Source of the DNA: an uncultured Muribaculaceae bacterium
Lineage (GTDB): Bacteria > Bacteroidota > Bacteroidia > Bacteroidales > Muribaculaceae
DNA length: 64,000 nucleotides
Assembly: GCA_910585285.1 (NCBI GenBank)
Contig: CAJUDL010000002.1
Location: 62,001 to 126,000 of the forward strand
Reading direction: 5' to 3'
Below are positions 17,837 through 25,997 of this stretch, piece after piece (position 1 is the stretch's first letter; the number at the start of each line of letters is the position of its first letter). The notes beneath the pieces are model-generated. The model ran no database searches. It was given only the letters and a program-made list of their open reading frames with translations, and was not told the DNA's origin. The position numbers were made by a program, and so were the translations under genes.

Positions 17837-18829
17837 ATGGCTAACGCCAAAATTAGCGGAATTGCTTCCTACGTGCCCGACGACATCCTCGACAACGACA
17901 TGCTTTCGAAGATGGTCGATACAAACGACGAGTGGATCACCACACGCGTCGGCATCAAGGAGCGTCGCATTCTCAAAGACCCTGACAAGGGTTCAAGCTT
18001 CCTCGGTGTGAAAGCAGCCAGCAAACTGCTTGAAGAAACAGGCACGGCTAAAGAGGAGGTAGATCTCCTGATCTGCGCCACCTCAAACCCGGATTATCGT
18101 TTCCCCTCGACAGCATCGGTGATAGCGCACCAACTTGGTCTTTCAAATGCCTATGCCTACGACATTCAGGCGGCTTGCGCCGGTTTCATCGTGACAATGC
18201 AGGCAGCAAGAGCTTATATCGAAGCCGGACTCTATAAGAAAATCATAGTGGTTTGCGCTGAGAAAATGAGCAGCATGACCGACTACCAGGATCGCGCTAC
18301 GTGTCCCCTCTTTGGAGACGCAGCTGCTGCCGTTCTTGTGGAACCGACCGACGATCCCGTAGGGGTTGTAGACGGAGAGTTTCATGTGGATGGTTCCGGA
18401 CTGCAAAATCTTCTGATGAAGGCGGGCGGCTCGGTTCGCCCCGCTTCTCTCGAAACAGTAGAAGCCCGCGAACACTATATCTATCAGGAGGGTCGCGTGG
18501 TATATAAAAACGCTGTGCGCGACATGCTTAACTCCTCCCTGTCGGTGATGAAACGCAATAACCTCTCTGTTGATGATGTTGACTGGTTCGTGCCTCATCA
18601 GGCAAACCTCCGTATCATCGAGGCTGTGGGCGGTCGCATCAAGATTCCAGAAGAGAGAATACTCGTAAACATCCAGCACTACGGAAACACTTCCGCCGCT
18701 TCCATCCCATTGTGTCTTGATGAATACAAGAACAAACTCCACAAAGGCGACCGCATCGTCATGACCGCCTTCGGAGCCGGATTCACATGGGGCGCGATGT
18801 ATCTTATCTGGGCTATTGATCCGAAATAA
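17837..18829 (+). CDS. fabH: 3-oxoacyl-ACP synthase III (KAS III)
   Basis: A 330-residue enzyme that condenses acetyl-CoA (or branched starters) with malonyl-ACP to start fatty acid synthesis. The catalytic triad is visible: Cys114 in QAACAGF, His in WFVPHQAN and Asn in HYGNTSAAS. Length and C-terminal GAGFTWGA match FabH. It sits after rpmF as in many bacteria, but plsX, often found between them, is absent. Confidence 0.95.
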   Translation: MANAKISGIASYVPDDILDNDMLSKMVDTNDEWITTRVGIKERRILKDPDKGSSFLGVKAASKLLEETGTAKEEVDLLICATSNPDYRFPSTASVIAHQLGLSNAYAYDIQAACAGFIVTMQAARAYIEAGLYKKIIVVCAEKMSSMTDYQDRATCPLFGDAAAAVLVEPTDDPVGVVDGEFHVDGSGLQNLLMKAGGSVRPASLETVEAREHYIYQEGRVVYKNAVRDMLNSSLSVMKRNNLSVDDVDWFVPHQANLRIIEAVGGRIKIPEERILVNIQHYGNTSAASIPLCLDEYKNKLHKGDRIVMTAFGAGFTWGAMYLIWAIDPK

Positions 18830-18850
18830 TACCCGGGTAGGAAATATAAT

Positions 18851-18917
18851 GAACAATGACCCGCTTCGGAGGGTTTTAAATATAGCCATCCCGCTTGTGC
18901 GGGTTGGCTTATTGTTC
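18851..18917 (+). terminator. Structured intergenic hairpin, probable fabH terminator
   Basis: An outer GAACAAT (18851-18857) pairs with ATTGTTC (18911-18917). A strong inner hairpin GCCATCCCGC/GCGGGTTGGC (18885-18908, one mismatch) lies before a short T-rich stretch. This makes the GTG at 18895 an unlikely start for era. Confidence 0.6.
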
Positions 18918-18972
18918 AAATAGCGGTATCAACTTTTATGGGATTCTGATGCCGCACAAACCGATAGAAATT

Positions 18973-19917
18973 ATGGAAGGACTCAAGAACAGAATAGAGG
19001 TTGACAACCTGCAGCCAGAAGAAAAAGTGACAGAAGGCCATCGCGCCGGATTTGTGAATATCGTCGGTAACCCGAACGTGGGAAAATCGACATTGATGAA
19101 CGATCTCGTCGGTGAACGCATCTCTATCATAACCTCCAAGGCTCAGACCACGCGCCACCGCATCATGGGTATTGTGAATACCCCGGAATATCAGATTGTA
19201 TATTCAGACACACCTGGCGTCCTAAAGCCCAAATACAAACTGCAGGAATCAATGCTCGGATTCTCAGAGGGGGCTCTCACAGATGCCGACATTCTGCTCT
19301 ACGTAACAGACGTGGTGGAGGATCCTGAAAAGAATGCCGATTTTCTTGACCGCGTGGCAAAAGAGAAAATTCCGGTATTGCTCGTCATCAACAAAATCGA
19401 CCTTGTGAAGGGAAACGAACAGCTTGAAGAGATTGTTGAGAACTGGAAGAAACGCCTTCCGAATGCAGAGGTATTCCCGACAAGCGCCACAGAGAATTTC
19501 AATGTCGACAACCTGAAAGCCCGTATTGTGGAGCTTCTTCCGAAATCGGCACCATTCTTTGGCAAAGACGCATTAACCGACAAACCCGCACGATTCTTTG
19601 TGACCGAAATAATTCGCGAAAAACTCCTGCTCAATTATGACAAGGAGATACCTTACAGCACAGAAGTTATCGTAGAGAAATTCGATGAGAAAGAGGGTGC
19701 GATCCATATAATGGCTGTCATCTACGTGGAGCGTGATTCCCAGAAAGGAATCATAATCGGCAAGGGTGGAGAAAAGATCAAGAAGATCGGCATCTCCGCG
19801 CGCCAGGACATAGAGAAATTCTTCGGCAAGAAAGTTTTCCTTGAGCTCTTTGTCAAAGTGGAGAAAGACTGGCGCAACCGCGAGAACAAGCTCCGCCAGT
19901 TCGGGTATATGGAATAA
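18973..19917 (+). CDS. era: GTPase Era
   Basis: A 314-residue protein from the ATG at 18973, chosen for its A-rich leader; ATG 18949 is also possible. It has the N-terminal G domain (GNPNVGKSTLMN, SDTPGVLKP, INKIDLV) and the C-terminal KH domain with GKGGEKIKKIG. Era binds 16S rRNA near its 3' end and aids 30S assembly. The residues before HRAGFVNIVG are an extension relative to typical Era. It is followed after one base by a TTAGG-type repeat block, then by der. Confidence 0.95.
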   Translation: MEGLKNRIEVDNLQPEEKVTEGHRAGFVNIVGNPNVGKSTLMNDLVGERISIITSKAQTTRHRIMGIVNTPEYQIVYSDTPGVLKPKYKLQESMLGFSEGALTDADILLYVTDVVEDPEKNADFLDRVAKEKIPVLLVINKIDLVKGNEQLEEIVENWKKRLPNAEVFPTSATENFNVDNLKARIVELLPKSAPFFGKDALTDKPARFFVTEIIREKLLLNYDKEIPYSTEVIVEKFDEKEGAIHIMAVIYVERDSQKGIIIGKGGEKIKKIGISARQDIEKFFGKKVFLELFVKVEKDWRNRENKLRQFGYME

Positions 19918-19980
19918 GGCTTTAGGCGTTCGGAATTAGGAATTAGCAATTAGGAATTAGCAATTAGCAATTTAATTATA
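19918..19980 (+). repeat. TTAGG-type intergenic repeat after era
   Basis: It starts directly after the era stop with GGCTTTAGGCGTTCGG, then alternating GAATTAG / CAATTAG heptamers (19930-19970). It fills the era-der gap and resembles the blocks at 49940-50034 and 57629-57717. Confidence 0.75.
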
Positions 19981-19981
19981 T

Positions 19982-21298
19982 ATGGGTAAGTTGATAGCAA
20001 TTGTCGGGCGACCCAACGTGGGAAAGTCCACGCTTTTCAACCGCTTGACGCAGACACGCCGAGCCATCGTCGATGACACGGCAGGCACCACCCGCGACCG
20101 CCAGTATGGCAAAGTTGACTGGTGCGGACAGGAATTCTCAATCGTCGATACCGGCGGATGGGTAGTAAACTCCGACGACATTTTCGAGGAGGAAATCAAC
20201 AAGCAGGTGGAAATAGCCATCGAAGAGGCAGATGTGATCCTCTTTGTGGTGGACGCATCCACAGGGGTCACGGATCTCGACGACAAAGTGGCGGCAATCC
20301 TACGCCGCTCAAAGAAGCCGGTAATCGTAGTGGCAAACAAGGAAGACAAGGGTGACGCCCGCTTCAATACTGCGGAATTCTACAGCTTCGGTCTCGGAGA
20401 TCCAATCGGAATCTCTTCTGCCAACGGATCAGGCACAGGCGAACTCCTTGATGAGATCGTGAAAGACATGCCGGAAAAAGATGAAGAGGAAGCTCCCGAG
20501 GATGATATTGCGAAATTCGCGATCGTAGGACGTCCGAACGCAGGAAAATCATCTCTTATCAATGCCTTCATAGGCGAGGAGCGTCACATCGTCACCGATA
20601 TCGCCGGCACAACCCGCGATTCAATATATCATCGCTACAATAAATTCGGTTTTGATTTCTATCTGGTTGATACCGCCGGAATCCGCAAGAAGCAGAAAGT
20701 CAACGAGGATATCGAGTATTATTCCGTAATACGTTCCATCCGCGCCATAGAAGCCTCAGATGTGTGCATACTAATGATTGATGCCACCCGTGGAATCGAA
20801 GGGCAGGATGCCAATATTTTCGGGCTTATCCAGCGCAACCGCAAAGGTCTTGTGGTGTGTGTCAATAAATGGGATCTTGTCGAAGACAAAAGTCTTAACG
20901 CACAGAAGCATTTCGAGCAGGCAATCCGCTCGAAGTTCGCGCCGTTCACCGATTTCCCGATTCTCTTCACCTCCGCCCTTACGAAGCAAAGAATTTACAA
21001 GGTGTTGGAAACCGCCGTACAGGTATATCAAAACCGACGCCGCACAATTCCCACATCCCAGCTTAACACCTACATGCTTGAGCAGATAGCCATCACTCCC
21101 CCGCCGAGCAACAAGGGGAAATTCGTTAAGATCAAATACGTGACAATGCTGAAGGATGCGGTCATTCCAACTTTTGTATTCTTCTGCAACCTCCCGCAAT
21201 GGGTAAAGGAACCGTATAAACGGTTCCTTGAAAACAAAATTCGAGAGCACTGGGATTTCAATGGAACCCCAATCGCGATATTTATGCGTGAGAAGTAG
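19982..21298 (+). CDS. der: GTPase Der (EngA), 50S assembly
   Basis: A 438-residue protein with two tandem G domains (GRPNVGKSTLFN at 8-19 and GRPNAGKSSLIN at about 180-191; DTGGWV and DTAGIR switch motifs) and the C-terminal KH-like domain. Der acts late in 50S subunit assembly. It is separated from era only by a repeat block. Its last 17 bases overlap the 3' end of a small lipoprotein gene on the other strand, and a plus-strand terminator lies at 21434-21465. Confidence 0.96.
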   Translation: MGKLIAIVGRPNVGKSTLFNRLTQTRRAIVDDTAGTTRDRQYGKVDWCGQEFSIVDTGGWVVNSDDIFEEEINKQVEIAIEEADVILFVVDASTGVTDLDDKVAAILRRSKKPVIVVANKEDKGDARFNTAEFYSFGLGDPIGISSANGSGTGELLDEIVKDMPEKDEEEAPEDDIAKFAIVGRPNAGKSSLINAFIGEERHIVTDIAGTTRDSIYHRYNKFGFDFYLVDTAGIRKKQKVNEDIEYYSVIRSIRAIEASDVCILMIDATRGIEGQDANIFGLIQRNRKGLVVCVNKWDLVEDKSLNAQKHFEQAIRSKFAPFTDFPILFTSALTKQRIYKVLETAVQVYQNRRRTIPTSQLNTYMLEQIAITPPPSNKGKFVKIKYVTMLKDAVIPTFVFFCNLPQWVKEPYKRFLENKIREHWDFNGTPIAIFMREK

Positions 21299-21482
21299 TG
21301 TCCGCAGCCACGGTGACTGTGTCGGCTTCAACCTCCTCTTCAGGAGTGAGCACAACCTCCACAGTCTCCCCCTTGGGCTCCATATTTTTCATGGTGCGAC
21401 CCTGGCACGAGCACAGACACACAGCTATAACAACAGCGGCAACACTCGTTGCCGCTGCTTTTTTATATGCCTGTTTAATCAT
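21282..21482 (-). CDS. Small lipoprotein
   Basis: A 66-residue protein with Lys-rich N-terminus, hydrophobic core (SVAAVVIAVCLC) and a lipobox ending at the Cys in CSCQG. The mature 40 residues are acidic and rich in Thr, Val and Glu, with no known fold. It begins two bases after the stop of the FKBP lipoprotein gene, so the two form an operon. A plus-strand terminator hairpin lies within its signal-peptide codons, so coding and antisense terminator functions overlap. Confidence 0.6.
   Translation of the reverse strand: MIKQAYKKAAATSVAAVVIAVCLCSCQGRTMKNMEPKGETVEVVLTPEEEVEADTVTVAADTTSHA
21434..21465 (+). terminator. der terminator inside an antisense gene
   Basis: CAGCGGCAAC (21434-21443) and GTTGCCGCTG (21448-21457) pair perfectly around loop ACTC, followed by CTTTTTT. 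This classical terminator is oriented for der transcription. Confidence 0.8.
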
Positions 21483-21483
21483 A

Positions 21484-22014
21484 TCAGTTTACCTTGATAA
21501 GCTCAACTTCGAAAATAAGATCAGCATAGGGAGGAATGTCACGACCTGCACCGGCTGCGCCATATGCGAGATCTGAAGGAATATAGAACACATATTTCGA
21601 CCCCTCCTTCATCAGCTGAAGGCCTTCGGTCCAACCTGCAATTACACCGTTAAGTGGGAAAGTGGCAGGTTCACCGCGCTGCACTGAGCTGTCAAATACA
21701 GAACCGTCGAGCAAACGACCGGTATAATGAACCGTAACCTGATCTGTCGGACCGGGCTTAACACCTGTGCCTTCCTTCTCAATCATATACTTAAGCCCGG
21801 AAGCAGTGCGGGCATAAGTGGAATCAGTAGCCACGTCGCTCTGATATTCCGCATTGCGGAAACGATCAGCAACTGAATCTGTTGCAACTTCCTCAACCAC
21901 CTCCACTACTGCGCTGTCTGAATCAGCGGCAGCCTCTTTGTTGGCGCTTTTATTGCAGGATGCAATCATAGAAACGGCACCCACAGCCAATACGAGATAA
22001 AAAATCTTCTTCAT
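21484..22014 (-). CDS. FKBP-type peptidyl-prolyl isomerase, lipoprotein
   Basis: A 176-residue protein from the ATG at 22014; upstream in-frame codons would place residues before the signal peptide. The signal peptide ends in lipobox IASC, then comes an acidic linker and the FKBP domain (VTVHYTGRLLDGSVFDSS, FPLNGVIAGWTEGLQLM, IPSDLAYG, LIFEVELIKV). It catalyses proline cis-trans isomerisation of envelope proteins. It pairs with the paralogue 100 bases upstream and is followed by a small lipoprotein gene. Confidence 0.92.
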   Translation of the reverse strand: MKKIFYLVLAVGAVSMIASCNKSANKEAAADSDSAVVEVVEEVATDSVADRFRNAEYQSDVATDSTYARTASGLKYMIEKEGTGVKPGPTDQVTVHYTGRLLDGSVFDSSVQRGEPATFPLNGVIAGWTEGLQLMKEGSKYVFYIPSDLAYGAAGAGRDIPPYADLIFEVELIKVN

Positions 22015-22045
22015 AATATTTGAAATTTTAGCCAAAGGTAATAAA

Positions 22046-22084
22046 AAAAAGGGAATCACGGAAATAAATCCAAATTCCCTTTTT
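22046..22084 (-). terminator. Terminator between the two FKBP genes
   Basis: AAAAAGGGAAT (22046-22056) and ATTCCCTTTTT (22074-22084) form an 11-bp stem. Read on the minus strand it is followed by a T-run, so it ends the upstream FKBP transcript. Confidence 0.7.
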
Positions 22085-22118
22085 CATATTATTGAATACA
22101 CTTTTCAGTGCATTTATA

Positions 22119-22709
22119 TCACTTCTTATTCACCTTGATGAGCTCAACCTCGAATACAAGAGTTGAATGAGGGGGTATTACATTAGGCACACCACCTGCA
22201 CCGTAAGCAAGATCAGAAGGAATGAAGAATGTGTATTTTGCACCCTCCTTCATAAGCTGAACGCCTTCGGTCCAGCCGGGGATAACACGGTTTAACGGGA
22301 ATGTTGCAGGTTCGCCACGATTTACAGAGCTGTCGAATACAGTTCCGTTAAGAAGCTTACCGGTATAATGCACAGTTACCTCATCTTCGGCTGTAGGTTG
22401 GGCACCTTCTCCTTCTTTCTCAACAACATACTGCAGACCGCTCGGAGTAGTCTTCACATTCTCCTTCTTGCCGTTCTCAGCGAGGAACTTCTCACCTTCT
22501 GCGCGAGCTACAGCCTCAGCCTTTTTCTCGAGATCCTGAAGGTAATCATTGATAAGCTTCTGAGCCTCCTCAACAGAGATCTCCGGTTCGCCGCCATCGA
22601 AAGCAACCTTAACGCCATCCTTGAGGTCTTCTGACTTTATCTCTTTAACACCCATAGCCTGCAACTGTTTACCCATTGCCAGACCCCATGCATAACTTAA
22701 TTTGTCCAT
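22119..22709 (-). CDS. FKBP-type peptidyl-prolyl isomerase with FKBP_N domain
   Basis: A 196-residue protein. Residues 1-85 are the helical FKBP_N dimerisation domain (DKLSYAWGLAMGKQLQ, EISVEEAQKLINDYLQDLEKKAEA). Residues 90-196 are the FKBP domain, nearly the same as in the downstream paralogue (VTVHYTGKLLNGTVFDSS, GWTEGVQLMKEG, IPSDLAYGAGG). No signal peptide is visible from this ATG, so it may be cytoplasmic, unlike its lipoprotein neighbour. The pair looks like a local duplication with divided location. Confidence 0.92.
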   Translation of the reverse strand: MDKLSYAWGLAMGKQLQAMGVKEIKSEDLKDGVKVAFDGGEPEISVEEAQKLINDYLQDLEKKAEAVARAEGEKFLAENGKKENVKTTPSGLQYVVEKEGEGAQPTAEDEVTVHYTGKLLNGTVFDSSVNRGEPATFPLNRVIPGWTEGVQLMKEGAKYTFFIPSDLAYGAGGVPNVIPPHSTLVFEVELIKVNKK

Positions 22710-22739
22710 TTTTCTGATTTTATATTAATAATTTCCATA

Positions 22740-22835
22740 ATTTCTCTATCACCCCCATCCCCATATTACCCCATTCAGCCCCATTCCGCCCTATCTCACC
22801 CTATCTCACCCCATCCCTCCCCATATACCCTAACA
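22740..22835 (+). repeat. C-rich repeat with CCCCAT/CCCTAT units, upstream copy
   Basis: A pyrimidine-rich block of imperfect CCCCATNCC units. The 20 bases CAGCCCCATTCCGCCCTATC at 22776-22795 recur exactly at 25077-25096, beyond the next two genes. Confidence 0.75.
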
Positions 22836-22937
22836 AATTCCGCGCCAATTCTATTCTCCCGATATTTTTAAATTTCAATAATTTGTAGTAAATTTGGTGA
22901 ATGAATCAAACGTCAAATCCAAAAACACGATAACATC

Positions 22938-24167
22938 ATGAGGAAAATGCTTCTTATCGCCGGAGTGCTCGCTATTTCCGGCATGGCTAACGCCACTTAT
23001 TTCCAGGCTCCCGAACTGGATGATCCCCAAGTTGTGAATCCTGACTCAACAGGCTTCAAATTCACCGATGTGAAGATCATCCCGACAACCTCCGTAAAAG
23101 ACCAAAACAAATCGGGCACTTGCTGGGCATTCTCCGGAATCTCCACACTCGAAGACGATTTGCTCCGTAGAGGCAAAGGGGAGTATGACCTTTCTGAAAT
23201 GTTCGTGGCTCGCAACGCCTATATTGACAAAGCAAAGAAATATATGCGTACCAACGGCACTATCAACTTCGCTCAAGGAGGGTCTTTCGAAGACGTACTT
23301 GAGATGACACGCCGTTATGGCGCAATGCCGGAAGAAGCTTACGCCGGTCTCAACTACGGAGAAAAGAAACATTCCCACTATGAGATGGCGGAAGCCCTCA
23401 AAAGCTATCTTGATGCAGTTATGCGCAACGGACAGCGCACAAAGAAGCTTACAACCGCATGGCTTCCGGGCTTCATAGGCATACTTGATGCATATCTGGG
23501 TCCGGTACCTGAGAATTTCACTTATAAAGGGAAAACATATACCCCCCAGAGCTTTGCCCGTGAGATAGGCATAGAACCCGACAACTTCGAAATCTTCACA
23601 AGCTATACGCATCATCCTTTCTACGAAAAGTTCGCTTTGGAAATTCCTGACAACTGGCAATGGAGCGAAAGTGTGAACGTTCCAATGGAAGATCTGCAGG
23701 CAATCACCGACAACGCCCTTGACAAAGGTTATACCGTATTCTGGGGAGCAGATGTTTCCGAAGGTGGTTTCAAATGGACTGAAGGCTTCGCTGTGAATCC
23801 TGCGGAAAAGGAGCAAAAAGACATGACTGATTCCGAGCTTTCGCGCTGGGTGAAGCTTTCTGACAAAGACCGCGCCAACGAACGCTTCAAGATCAAAGGT
23901 CCGGTGAAAGAAAAAGAAGTTACCCAGGAGATGCGTCAGCAGGCTTTCGACAATTATGAGACAACCGACGATCACGGAATGGTTATCGTAGGCTACGCTA
24001 CCGATCAGGAAGGCAACAAATTCTACAAAGTCAAGAATTCATGGGATACCAACCAGGTTTACGATGGCTACTTCTACGTATCCGTCCCCTATTTCCTTGA
24101 GAAAACTTTGAATATCGGCGTTCGCAAAGAAGCTATACCATCCGCAATCGCCAAGAAAATCAAATAG
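22938..24167 (+). CDS. Secreted C1-family cysteine peptidase (bleomycin hydrolase/PepC-like)
   Basis: A 409-residue protein with a signal peptide (KMLLIAGVLAISGMANA). The papain-fold active site is seen as KSGTCWAFSG (Cys near residue 62), DDHGMVIVGYA (His) and VKNSWDT (Asn). The large insert and C-terminal arrangement fit aminopeptidase C/bleomycin hydrolase rather than simple papains. Typical PepC is a cytoplasmic hexamer; the signal peptide here implies periplasmic peptide trimming. A TAAATTTG box lies at 22889-22896. rsmA follows 36 bases downstream. Confidence 0.9.
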   Translation: MRKMLLIAGVLAISGMANATYFQAPELDDPQVVNPDSTGFKFTDVKIIPTTSVKDQNKSGTCWAFSGISTLEDDLLRRGKGEYDLSEMFVARNAYIDKAKKYMRTNGTINFAQGGSFEDVLEMTRRYGAMPEEAYAGLNYGEKKHSHYEMAEALKSYLDAVMRNGQRTKKLTTAWLPGFIGILDAYLGPVPENFTYKGKTYTPQSFAREIGIEPDNFEIFTSYTHHPFYEKFALEIPDNWQWSESVNVPMEDLQAITDNALDKGYTVFWGADVSEGGFKWTEGFAVNPAEKEQKDMTDSELSRWVKLSDKDRANERFKIKGPVKEKEVTQEMRQQAFDNYETTDDHGMVIVGYATDQEGNKFYKVKNSWDTNQVYDGYFYVSVPYFLEKTLNIGVRKEAIPSAIAKKIK

Positions 24168-24203
24168 GGACAAAACTGTTTCCCGTAACAATACAAGTTC
24201 TCG

Positions 24204-24998
24204 ATGCAAGTAAGAGCAAAAAAGAATTTGGGGCAGCATTTCCTTAAAGACGAGGAGATAGCCCGACGAATATCTGAGACCATTTCGGCAGGGCAGCTTC
24301 CGGCTGCCTCTGCCGGGTATGGCTCGCTTCCCATCCTTGAAATCGGACCGGGGATGGGAGTGCTGACAAAATACCTTATGGATACCGGTCGAGAGCTAAC
24401 AGCCGTAGAACTCGACCACGAAAGTGTGGAATTTCTCAATCACCTTTATCCGGATCTAAAGGTTATCGAAGCGGATTTTCTGAAGATGAATCTCGATGAG
24501 GTTTATTCAGGTGAATTCGCCCTGATAGGAAACTATCCCTACAATATCTCATCGCAGATATTTTTCAAAGTATTGGATTACAGGGAAAAGATTCCGGTGG
24601 TTGCAGGTATGTTGCAAAAAGAAGTGGCAGAAAGGATATGTTCCGGACCGGGATCCAAGGTGTATGGCATATTGTCGGTGTTGCTTCAGGCATGGTATGA
24701 TTGCGAATATCTCTTCAACGTCGAGCCATATGTATTCGCGCCGCCACCAAAAGTGAGAAGTGGTGTGCTTCGGCTCACGCGCAACAAACGCGAATCGCTC
24801 GGTGTAGATGAGAAATTCTTCAAGACCGTGGTCAAGACAGCGTTCGGACAGCGTCGCAAGACACTCCGCAACTCCCTGGCGAGCCTCATAGCCCAAAGCG
24901 GCATGTCGCCCGACAGCGAAGTGCTGGCACTTCGCCCGGAGCGCCTCTCCGTAGATCAATTCATCGACCTCGCCAAATCCCTCTCCCCGCATCCCTGA
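24204..24998 (+). CDS. rsmA: 16S rRNA dimethyladenosine transferase
   Basis: A 264-residue methyltransferase that dimethylates two adjacent adenines near the 3' end of 16S rRNA (KsgA). SAM-binding LEIGPGMGVLTKYL (about 49-62), acidic ELDHES and catalytic NYPYNISS (about 112-119) are all intact, with the C-terminal helical domain ending in RPERLSVDQFIDLA. It opens with KKNLGQHFL, the usual start. A 60-base homopyrimidine run begins right after its stop. Confidence 0.95.
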   Translation: MQVRAKKNLGQHFLKDEEIARRISETISAGQLPAASAGYGSLPILEIGPGMGVLTKYLMDTGRELTAVELDHESVEFLNHLYPDLKVIEADFLKMNLDEVYSGEFALIGNYPYNISSQIFFKVLDYREKIPVVAGMLQKEVAERICSGPGSKVYGILSVLLQAWYDCEYLFNVEPYVFAPPPKVRSGVLRLTRNKRESLGVDEKFFKTVVKTAFGQRRKTLRNSLASLIAQSGMSPDSEVLALRPERLSVDQFIDLAKSLSPHP

Positions 24999-24999
24999 A

Positions 25000-25125
25000 T
25001 CCCCTTTTTCCTCCCTCTCTCCTTTCCCCTCCTTTCCTTCCCCTCCCTTCCTTCCCCTCAATTCCCCATCCTCATCCAGCCCCATTCCGCCCTATCCCGC
25101 CCCATTTGATCCCCATTCCATCCCC
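25000..25125 (+). repeat. Homopyrimidine tract and C-rich repeat, downstream copy
   Basis: Bases 25000-25059 contain only C and T. The C-rich block then continues with CCCCAT units, and 25077-25096 is identical to 22776-22795. Such a tract can form triplex (H-DNA) structure. Confidence 0.8.
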
Positions 25126-25129
25126 AAAA

Positions 25130-25161
25130 TTTGGAAAATCCGACAAAAAATATTAGCTTTG
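25130..25161 (+). promoter_or_regulatory. Promoter of the S24 repressor gene
   Basis: TTTG at 25130-25133, a 20-base spacer and TAGCTTTG at 25154-25161 match the consensus. The -7 element lies wholly inside the left arm of the adjacent palindrome. Confidence 0.7.
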
Positions 25162-25192
25162 CAAAAACTTATTTTTGCAAAGCTAATATTTT
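25147..25192. promoter_or_regulatory. Perfect 21-bp palindrome, probable operator
   Basis: The left arm 25147-25167 and right arm 25172-25192 are exact reverse complements (core TATTAGCTTTGCAAAA) around loop CTTA. It covers the -7 box and likely transcription start of the repressor gene, ending 6 bases before its ATG. The position fits autoregulation. Confidence 0.75.
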
Positions 25193-25198
25193 ATCACT

Positions 25199-25873
25199 AT
25201 GAATCCCGAAGAGACAATGAAGCAAAGGCTTATCACCCTCCTCAAAGCCAAGCACATGACCCAGACAGAATTTGCTCGCCATCTCGGAGTCACCCCCACC
25301 TATATCGGAGCCATGCGCAAAGGGATGCCCAAAGAGCGTCTTAAAGTTGTGTTTGATATGTTCCCTGATGTCAACCGCGACTGGCTGCTATATGGTGAAG
25401 GAGAGATGTTTCTTCCCGATGATGAGAACACTCCGGATCTTTCCAAAGGATATGTTGTGCCGATGCTGCCGGTAGAAGCATTCGCAGGCAATCTTCAGCT
25501 TTGGAGTCAGGGTGTGCAGTTGAAAGATTGCGAGAAAGTCGTTTCACCCGTACCGGGCGTGGATTTTGGCATTCGCGTTTCCGGAAACAGTATGGAGCCC
25601 GAGTTTCAGAATGGATCTGTGCTCTTTATCAAAAGAATCAACGAGAAAGCATTCATACCCTGGGGCAATCCAATGGTGATCGACACTGAAAACGGTGTTG
25701 TTGTCAAGGTTGTTTACCCCGTAAACGAAGAAGGTGCCCGTCCCGACAGAGATTGCCGCTTCATAGAGGCCCGCAGCTACAACCCAGCATACCCCCCCTT
25801 CCTCATCCCTACAGAAAGCATCTATGGTCTCTACCGCATCATCACCGGCATCCGCCAATACTCCACATTATAA
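25199..25873 (+). CDS. HTH / S24 autoproteolytic repressor (LexA/CI-like)
   Basis: A 224-residue protein. Residues 7-55 form an HTH domain (MTQTEFARHLGVTPTYIGAM) and 85-224 an S24 peptidase domain. The Ala96-Gly97 cleavage pair (EAFAGN), Ser131 (SGNSMEPEF) and Lys170 (VVVKVV) have the relative spacing of LexA's Ala84-Gly85, Ser119 and Lys156. RecA-stimulated self-cleavage and derepression under DNA damage are therefore likely (family knowledge). Its promoter overlaps a 21-bp palindrome. ATG 25217 is an alternative start. No phage genes are nearby, so it is probably a chromosomal stress regulator. Confidence 0.85.
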   Translation: MNPEETMKQRLITLLKAKHMTQTEFARHLGVTPTYIGAMRKGMPKERLKVVFDMFPDVNRDWLLYGEGEMFLPDDENTPDLSKGYVVPMLPVEAFAGNLQLWSQGVQLKDCEKVVSPVPGVDFGIRVSGNSMEPEFQNGSVLFIKRINEKAFIPWGNPMVIDTENGVVVKVVYPVNEEGARPDRDCRFIEARSYNPAYPPFLIPTESIYGLYRIITGIRQYSTL

Positions 25874-25942
25874 GCAGATGCTTACCTTATCTTGAAACAT
25901 CTCCTCGAAGCATTTCTATTCCATATTTTTGGTAATTAAGAT

Positions 25943-25997
25943 TTTTATTGCGATATTTGCGTTGCGTAATTTACGCAACGCAAATATCGCAATAAAA
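25943..25997. promoter_or_regulatory. Perfect 27-bp palindrome ending at a start codon
   Basis: The left arm 25943-25969 and right arm 25971-25997 are exact reverse complements around a single T (core GCGATATTTGCGTTGCGTAA). The right arm ends on the A of the ATPase ATG. A TATTTTTG -7-like box lies at 25924-25931. As DNA it is a strong operator or cruciform; as RNA it would occlude the start codon. Confidence 0.8.

Noticed and set aside
18895..18972. GTG start for Era with a 26-residue longer N-terminus
   Set aside because: The GTG sits inside the fabH terminator hairpin and the added residues do not match Era proteins.
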